Source of the DNA: Annona cherimola
Taxonomy: Eukaryota; Streptophyta; Magnoliopsida; Magnoliales; Annonaceae
DNA: 64,000 nucleotides
Assembly: GCA_030490835.1 (NCBI GenBank)
Contig: CM059971.1
Coordinates: 72,744,224-72,808,223 of the forward strand
Reading direction: 5' to 3'
The first letter of the stretch is position 1, and every line of letters begins with the position of its first letter. The notes under the pieces are model-generated. The model did no database searches and was not told the origin of the DNA. It was given only the letters and a program-made list of their open reading frames with translations. The translations under genes were made by a program, and so were the position numbers. Shown piece after piece: positions 57,050 to 64,000 of the stretch.

Positions 57050-57345
57050 ATAGAATTTAATAGTTGCATTTAGCCTCACTTATATTATTAATAAATTTGT
57101 CATTCAAGTGACGTATAAACTTAACGTCATGAAATGATTTAACTTTAAATATCGATTTTAAAATTATTTTTTCAAATTTTAAATTATGTAAAATATTACG
57201 ATGAATAATTAATAAGTATATAAGCATGAAAACCTCCGCAATTACTTTTTGAGGGTATTTGATAACACTAAAAATTTATCAAATTAAAAATTTTTAATCT
57301 AAAATTTTTCGCTATCCAGAGCTAACTCATTGATGAATTATTTTT

Positions 57346-58747
57346 GGAGTCGGATCCGATGCTCTCGCGAGCATAAGCCTCGATGGGAGTTGTTCGGTCG
57401 AGTGCAAGAGTTGGGGTATGAAAATTTGCCCACAGGTCTTGGTCGGAGATGTTAGCCAGCCTTTTTCTTTTTGCAACATAATCATTCCAAAAAACTCGTT
57501 CTGTCCCTATTAGCCACTATCTCACACACTCCCTCCTTTGAACTGCCACTGCGTTTTCCTTAGAAAAGAAGAGGATCGCTGTCGATAAGTGAATTTTGGA
57601 AAGCCATGAAATTTCGATTGATGGGTCTAGGAATTTCCTTAGGCTCCTCGATTCGCTTGATAATTAAGTCCCTTTGGTTTTTCGCCTTCGAAATATGAAG
57701 TTGCAGAATCCAAACAGGCACTAGACAAATTCGGGTACAAGATATGAATCAAAGGTTTTGGAGGAATCGAACATGGAACCTTATAAGAAGATTGAAGATG
57801 TTCTCAGGAATAGCAAAGAAATAATCAAGACTGCCAAAACTGAAATGCATACACCATTGCCAGATGGGAGAATACTTGCAAATGAAATAGAGAAAACAAT
57901 CAGTAAAGAAAAATAGAAGAACATGCAAAGTGAAGATGAGCCACCCAATCCTATCAAAGCTTCCATCCCTTTGCCTCAAAAGAATTAAGGGATCCAAGAA
58001 AGCTCAAGAGATTCAGAGTGCCAAAGAAAGGCGAACAAAAGAAACTAGTGAAGGAGACTGGGAAATCTGTGGCAGAGCTTCAAGTTCTGGCCAAAAAAAA
58101 CTTTCCAAAACCAAGCAAGCCAAAAAACGTGGCAATTCTAACATATCGTAACGCTTCTGGAAAGAAGAACACAACACAAAATCTTACTACAATAAGATTT
58201 GCAAAACCAATATCACAGAATTCCAATTAGATAACAAAGAAAGAATTGGAGAAACATAACAAAACCAACAAAGAATCTGCAGTCATGAATTTAGCCGTGA
58301 GTTTTTCCTATTGCATGTATACTTTTATTTCTTTTAGTTCCATGCTTGTTAGCTAGTGGTATCTTAATCTCAACTAAATGTGATTGTATTTGAAATCTTT
58401 CTTGAATCAGAAAAATGCTTCTTGGCAATCCTTTTTTTTTTTTTTTGCTGCCTTTGAGCGATCTAATTTAGTAATGTCCTACAATTCCGTGGCCAGTGGT
58501 TGGCGTCATGGGAAGGAAAGGCAGTGGCAGTAGGGAGTGTGAGAAAGAGAGATAGTCAGGGACGGAATGGGATTTTTGGGATGACTATGTTGCAAAAAGA
58601 AAAAGTCGACTGACATCTCTAACCAGGATCCTTGGGTAAATTTTCTTACCTCGACTCCCGCACTCGATCGAACGATTCCCATTCAGCTCCCTGGCTACCC
58701 GAGAGCGCCGAGGCTTGGTGCTCACATGAGCATAAGATCGTGTGCTT
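57346..58747. mobile_element. MULE-type element, 1.4 kb, ~200-bp TIRs, possible Pack-MULE
   Basis: TIRs at about 57346-57560 and 58500-58747 are inverted copies. Shared: gatgctctcgcgagca / cttatgctcatgtgagca, gttcg(g/a)tcgagtgc, gaaaatttgccca / gaaaatttaccca, gagatgttagcc / gagatgtcagtc, ctttttctttttgcaacata and cactgcc. The interior (57600-58450) carries gene-like sequence and no transposase. No good 9-bp duplication is seen; the MITE reads through almost seamlessly. Confidence 0.85.
57775..58230 (+). pseudogene. Gene-like interior of the MULE (captured fragment?)
   Basis: From an ATG at about 57774 a frame reads MEPYKKIEDVLRNSKEIIKT until a stop near 57916. It is followed in other frames by 57930-58151 and 58018-58230 (MPKKGEQKKLVKETGKSVAE), Lys-rich with basic clusters. 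The composition is more like coding sequence than the surroundings. I do not recognise the parent gene. Stops or splicing between the pieces are unresolved. Confidence 0.35.
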
Positions 58748-58955
58748 CATATTTCTTTCGTCTTCTTGTTCTTGCACATTATCCTACTTTTCAATCATTC
58801 CTACATAATTATACATATACTTAATTTATCTATTTTAACTTTATTTTTTTACTTTTCATTATTACTCATATCATATTATATAATTTTCTCTCATTTCAAA
58901 AACTTTAACAATAAAAATTTTTCATCCAAAATTTTATTATTTTCCAAATACACCC

Positions 58956-60769
58956 AAATTATCTCTAGATTTTATAATATTTTTTTACAATTTATATTGT
59001 CAATCATATTTAATACATCTTATTTTATTGTACCATCAAAAAAAAATTTATTAAAAACTTATATCTCATAAAAAGTAGTATCTTCTTAGAGTAAATATAT
59101 CACCAATAAAAAATTTTAGAATTACAGAATAAATATAGCATATAAAAGTTTGCAATATATGTAGTTTTTGGAATTATAAAAATACATATGAATAAATATG
59201 ATAATGATTCAGATTTTTAGAAGAACACTTTAAAATTAAAAAAAAACAAAGATAAGTATTGAGGTTTTCGTGCTTGTGTAAGCATCTAATCATTCCTCAA
59301 ATATCATTACTAATGATTGAATAGAGTATTTTTACATTCTAATGTTGTATGAAAGTGTATTCTATGAAAGTAAATGAGATAAATGTTTGAACCCAATTTT
59401 GAACTCTAAACTTCCAACTCATACACATCCTACAAATATTCGTGTCAACTATTTAGTCGTCACAGAAGTGACACTCGTGCACATCTTAAGTTTGCATGAA
59501 ATATGATCTCCTAATTAGGTGTATAAATTGGGTTAAGTTGACTTTTGTTGGAGTCTTTTCAACCCTAATTCTATTTGTAAAATGTTAACTCAATCTATAC
59601 TCAATCTTATTTTTCAAACTTCAAACCAATCCTAAATTAAACTATACAAATCGATTCGGTTAGGTTATAAATCAAGTTCATGAAACCTCCTCTAATTTTA
59701 AAATTTTGATGATTGGTAAAAAATTCAATCCATTCATTATATTTAACATTATTTGTTTAGTAGGACACCAAGTTTCATCCAAATTTAATATGCGCATAAG
59801 CCACATTTACTCAAAAATAAATACATTTATATGTAAATTAGAAAAAACACTTAGATCTGTTCATTTTTTTAAAGAGCTTAGATCCATTTATATATGTATT
59901 AGAATATAATAATAATTTATAGAATTTTTATCCATATATTTGTGATATTTTAAATGACTTAAATGTTGAAAATACTGCTTCAAAATTGATATTTGATATT
60001 AAATTATTTTATTACATTGATTTTACATATTTATAAATGGGGCCTGTATAAAGTGATATTAGACAAACGAAAGAATTTCTTTAATAATATAAATAATGCT
60101 AAATACAATGAATGAAGTGAATTTTTCATCAACTATCTGGATGCTAAAAATGGAGGGGGTTTCATAGAAGTGCTTTCGTACATAATGTGCAAAAAAAAAT
60201 TTTGCCTAGTTAAATTTAATTTAAACAATAAATTTATATGAAAGAATAAAAATTAATCTTTTTTATGGGAATACCTTTCAATTTACAACTATACAGTAAC
60301 ATAATTGCTAAATAATCTTATTTCAAAATAATGATATTTAGTTAATGCAGATATATGCCTATACATTATTTGTTAATGTATGACTTTTTTTAATAATTTA
60401 TTACATATTATAGTAATATATAAAAGCGATTTGGGTGGGGTTGAAATTATCTAACCTAAACTAACTTATTTTCACAATTAGGTTGGTTAAAATAGGGTAA
60501 TATAACGTATTTTTTTTCTAAAATTCTTATTCAACTTGAAACCAATCCTTTTTACACCCATATCCCTAATTAAACAAATAATGCTAAATGCAATAAATAG
60601 AGTAATTTTCTAATCAATTTATCAAGGCTGTGAGGTTAAAGTTAATTTACCGTTAAACGATAAAAACGTTAAATGTTATTCTAAATTTGTAATGCCTTAA
60701 AACACACCTTTCGTCATTAATTTTCTAATCAATCCTATTTGCGTCATATGAGGCCAGTTGTAGTTAGGC
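58956..60769. other. AT-rich noncoding stretch
   Basis: No recognisable gene. 59515-59680 has a gggttaagttgactttt / ttggagtcttttcaacccta wording reminiscent of degenerate hAT-like ends. The ORFs 58742-59071 and 59706-59909 are AT-rich chance frames, the first partly in the MITE. Confidence 0.5.
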
Positions 60770-61075
60770 CCCAACTGCATCTAGTCATTTAACATTTTTT
60801 TTAATTTTTATAAACATGTTAATTTAGGTATGTTTAACTTATAATCCAAGTTTTACCACTTTTTATATGTTTATGTTTAACTTATAATCCAAGTTTTATC
60901 ACTTTTTATATGTTTATATATTTTTTTATTTTTATTGTGTTTAAAAATTAAAAAATATAAATTTTTAAAATGATAAAACTTGGATTATAAATTAAATACA
61001 TCTAAATTAACATGTTTATAAAAAAAAATTTAAAAATAAAAAATATGTTAAACAGCCGGCCGCATGTGATCAAGC
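60770..61075. repeat. Foldback repeat, 'AAGTGTATTTAAT' family, with internal duplication
   Basis: The left arm has atgttaatttaggtatgttt and a duplicated block gtttaacttataatccaagt (60834-60853 and again at about 60873-60892). The right arm has aaaacttggattataaatta and catctaaattaacatgttta. Flanked by GC-rich ggccccaactgc / gccggccgcatg ends. Confidence 0.7.
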
Positions 61076-61286
61076 CTCTTTACAAATTAGTTGATATTTT
61101 AAATATTGTATTCTTGTCCATGAAGAAAGTAGAATATAAAGAAATCTTATGAAATTATGCTACTCATTTATAGGATTTCGATAAGATTGAAAGACTCTCT
61201 CTTAACTAAATACGAAAAAATTCCGCACGATTTCGAAGTACCCATATGTGGTAAAAAAAAAATAAAAAACACCCATAGTATGTGAT

Positions 61287-61961
61287 AGGGGTGGGAATTA
61301 GGACGGGTCGGCTTCTGACTCGGCTTTGACCCGACCCGTTTTTGGCTGGGTAAAATCAATATATTTTTGACCCGGTATAGGGATGGGTCAGAAATTTTGA
61401 TCCGAATTCAAAAATAGGGTCGGGGTGGGTCAACCATGTCCTGACCCGAAAAGTCCGATCCGCCCCGCGTATAATAATTTATTAAAAATTATAGACCTAT
61501 GTTTAAATATTATTATTATTTTCTTTCAAAATTTTCACTTTTTATATTCAACTCTATCAATAGTAGAAGAATTAATTTATTTAGAAAGCAATATAAGAAT
61601 AAAAAAAAGAATTTATATATAAATAACCCTTATGTGTAATTGTATATTAACCTATTTTAATAAACTTATACTATATTTTCAAATGTCTTGTTTTCTTAAT
61701 TATGTGTGTTTTAATAATTAGTGAAATATTGAAGCATATAATATTTAAATTTAGTATAGATGTATACTTATGTTTGGTAGGTATATAAATTATTAAAATT
61801 ATCTTATTTGACCTGCGTGAAACCTATTAAAAAAAAAATGAAGGTCAAACCAACCTTGTCCCGACTCGGTATAAAAAGAGAGTCAAACTCAATTTTTAAA
61901 AACTAAGGTTAAGGTTGGGCAAACCTTGACCCGTATGGCCCGCCTCAATTCCCACTCCAAA
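61287..61961. mobile_element. hAT-like element, ~675 bp
   Basis: Tip aggggtgggaattagg and, inverted, ggagtgggaattgagg; both ends are rich in gacccgac/gggtcggg. Possible 8-bp flanks tatgtgat (61279-61286) and tgtgtgat (61962-61969) match 7 of 8. The interior is AT-rich and noncoding. Confidence 0.7.
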
Positions 61962-62029
61962 CTGTGTGATTAGTAAGCCGTGAGCTCAGCGCTAGTGTGT
62001 GATTAGGCGTGCCGTGAGCTCAGCGATGG
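61962..62029. repeat. 34-bp tandem duplication
   Basis: tgtgtgattag...ccgtgagctcagcg occurs at 61962 and again at 61996 with a few changes. It lies directly beside the hAT-like element. Confidence 0.85.
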
Positions 62030-62411
62030 GGCGCCTTGCGCTGAACAATGTCTGCACGACAGATTACTTGAAGAAGGTCTACCTGTGTTCATGTATTCAT
62101 GATCTAAACCATCCAAAGTGTACTTTTCCTGCTTCAAATTATAATAAATATTTACCCAGTTGACAATAATCATTATTTATGATTGTTAATTTAATTTAAT
62201 TTTGAAATTATATTCCCAAATATGAAAAAATGTAATTATTAAATTTGAGAAGGTATAATGAAAATGGAAAAAAAGCTTGATCAGAAATAGAAAAATTAAA
62301 TTATAAAAAAATACGAAGGTAGATTATTATTATTATTGTAAATAAAAAAAACTTTTTGAAAATTGGAAGTTTCATCATATCCCATCTCATCCCATCCCAA
62401 TTTTTTAAGAG
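62030..62411. other. Noncoding stretch
   Basis: The first 80 bp have about even GC; the rest is AT-rich. A ccatctcatcccatccca run at 62381-62398. Nothing recognised. Confidence 0.45.
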
Positions 62412-62790
62412 TCATAATTATATACAATATATTGTATATATGATTAAGTTACAATATTTATTTTTATTTATTTTTATTTTTTCTTTATAAATATGTCTTC
62501 CTAAGTGTATTTAATCTATATATCAATTTTTGTTAATTTACAATAATTTTATATATTTATTTTGGATTTTTATCAAGTTTTTTAATGAGTGAAAAATGAC
62601 CTACAACCCCTAACAATTGACGATTTTCAAAAATAAAAAATAAACATTTTAAAATAACAAAAATCGGTATATAAATTAAATACACTTAAGAAAACATATT
62701 TATGAAGAAAATTTAAAAAATTTAAAAAAAATAAAAATAGATATTGTAACTCAAGCATATATACAATATATTGTATGTAATCGTACCCAT
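62412..62790. repeat. Foldback repeat with nearly identical ends
   Basis: The left arm atatacaatatattgtatat ... agttacaatatttattt pairs with the right arm aaatagatattgtaactcaa ... atatacaatatattgtatg. Inside, ctaagtgtatttaatctata pairs with ataaattaaatacacttaag. The palindromic tatacaatatattgtata is present at both ends. Confidence 0.8.
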
Positions 62791-63719
62791 CCTTTAATCT
62801 GTAAATATTGACGTGGGAGGTGAGAAGCTGTATTTTCTGGATGTTACTTAACCTTTTCCATTTCTAATATGTTTACGTTTGATAGAAAATTTATTTCTTA
62901 AATGATAAGTTTCATTCAAATCAAATATGAGTATGAGAAACATTTCCTTAAAAAAATATTCATGTGTAGATTATAAAAAATACTTAGATCTATTTACATA
63001 TATATTATAATATAATAATATTTTGTAAAATTATTTATTCATGTACTAATGATATTTTAAATTATTTAAATGTTGTTAATACAACTTTAAAAGGAATATT
63101 TAATATAAGATTATTTTTTAAAGTTAGTTTTTCACGAGCCATACACAATGTACAAGACAAATAAAAAGATTTTTATAATAATATAAATCATGTTAAATAC
63201 AATAGATAAATTGATTTTTTAGATATTAACCTTGATATGAACTACATTCTCACACAAGAAAGGCCCTTTTATTTATAAGCGCGCACCTAAATGCGCATAT
63301 TTTATGCACATGGCCAAATTGCGTAACAACCTCAAGTATTTGTAATTTTAATATATTTTCTATTTTTCTTCATTTTTACGTGGCCCAAGTGAATTCGGTT
63401 AATTGCCATTTTTAAATTTTTGTCTATATTTTTATAAAATTTAAAAAACTAAAAAGTTTCAATCATCTCACACTCCAGGCCCGCGAAATGTGAAATTTTA
63501 ATTATTTTAAAATTTCATAAAATATATATAATAAATTAAAAGTATTTAAATTTGATATATAAACTAAATACACTTGAACACATATAAGAGGTTAGTGTTC
63601 ATAAATCCGCAAAATGAACCCGGATATTGTTTCGTTTAATCCAAAATGCTACCGACCCGAGGGCCCGTGGGACACCGACTTGGTGAGGAAAAATGGAGTC
63701 CCGGTTCTATGCTCCCGGC
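62791..63719. other. AT-rich noncoding stretch
   Basis: No gene. 63240-63600 includes degenerate pieces (gaacacatataagagg, tatataaactaaatacactt) of the foldback family. 63600-63720 is GC-richer without a frame. Confidence 0.5.
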
Positions 63720-64000
63720 TGCATTAAGCATTTTTTTAAATTTTTTTGAAAAACTTTTCATAAAACTGTTAATCTAAGTGTATTTAATATGTGTATTAAA
63801 TTTTACTTTTTTAAGATTTTTAGATTTTTTTTTGGATTTTTAAAAATCAGTGGCGTTTTAGTAATTTAAAATCATTAAAATGCCATTTATTTTTAAAAAT
63901 TCGAAAAAATATAAAAAAAATGTCCAAAAATGATGAAAATTAATAGATATATTAAATACACATAGATCAGCACTTGTGTAAAAAAACTTTTTAAAAAAAA
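63720..64000. repeat. Foldback repeat, 'AAGTGTATTTAAT' family, cut by the window end
   Basis: ctaagtgtatttaatatgtg ... taaattttacttttttaag on the left pairs with gatgaaaattaatagatata ... ttaaatacacatagatc on the right. The outer right end is beyond the window. Confidence 0.65.

Larger units (their letters stand above)
57251..58955 (-). mobile_element. Tourist-like MITE, family A, split by a MULE
   Basis: The left part, 57251-57345, has gagggtatttg, aaaatttatcaaatt and aaaatttttcgctatcc. The right part, 58748-58955, has tcatatttctttcg, ctacttttcaatcattcc, tattttaactttatt and ccaaatacaccc. Aligned to the intact copies they form one MITE interrupted at about its 100th base. Confidence 0.85.

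Overview
This is nuclear DNA of a flowering plant. It is AT-rich and mostly transposon-derived. The evidence is a spliced gene of a plant-specific membrane-protein family, plant L1-type LINE relics with a zf-RVT module and RNase H, PIF/Harbinger, hAT-like and Mutator-like elements, tRNA-derived SINEs, a solo LTR and an old endogenous pararetrovirus. I cannot name the species.

Layout. 1-3660: AT-rich DNA with foldback repeats and a Tourist-like MITE dimer. 4032-6415: the only multi-exon gene that looks intact (two exons, 296 aa, multi-pass membrane protein). 7445-13450: a ~6 kb tandem array with a clear higher-order structure; four monomers (216+216+265+269 bp) make a 966-bp unit repeated about five times, and each monomer carries the end of a local MITE family. 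13653-15740: an element with ~400-bp inverted arms. 16660-16926: an orphan first exon; a degraded copy lies at 45289-45600. 16998-19892: two 5'-truncated LINE copies, each with target-site duplications.

20540-36700 is a nested set. A degenerate L1-type LINE is split at codon level by a 10.6-kb element with TIRs of about 0.75-0.8 kb and a 3-4 bp duplication. That element holds remnants of a PIF/Harbinger transposase and its Myb/SANT-like partner. Its left TIR is split by a 1264-bp hAT-like element with an 8-bp duplication. 36720-44880: relics of an endogenous pararetrovirus with broken frames. Its promoter/leader lies inverted between the capsid-like and RT/RNase H blocks and is itself split by a ~2.5-kb insertion. 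45971-47748: a solo LTR (TG...CA, ATTTT duplication).

48000-64000: mostly noncoding DNA with small elements, many with recognisable target duplications: two SINEs, a 386-bp Mutator-like MITE (9-bp duplication), three Tourist-like copies in a row, two hAT-like elements 16 bp apart, and a MULE with ~200-bp TIRs inside a MITE. One intronless gene (53146-53766, minus) encodes a plant-conserved protein of unknown role.

Only two loci look like intact host genes (4032-6415 and 53146-53766). The rest records repeated insertion, truncation and duplication. All boundaries were read by eye; no alignment or database search was run.
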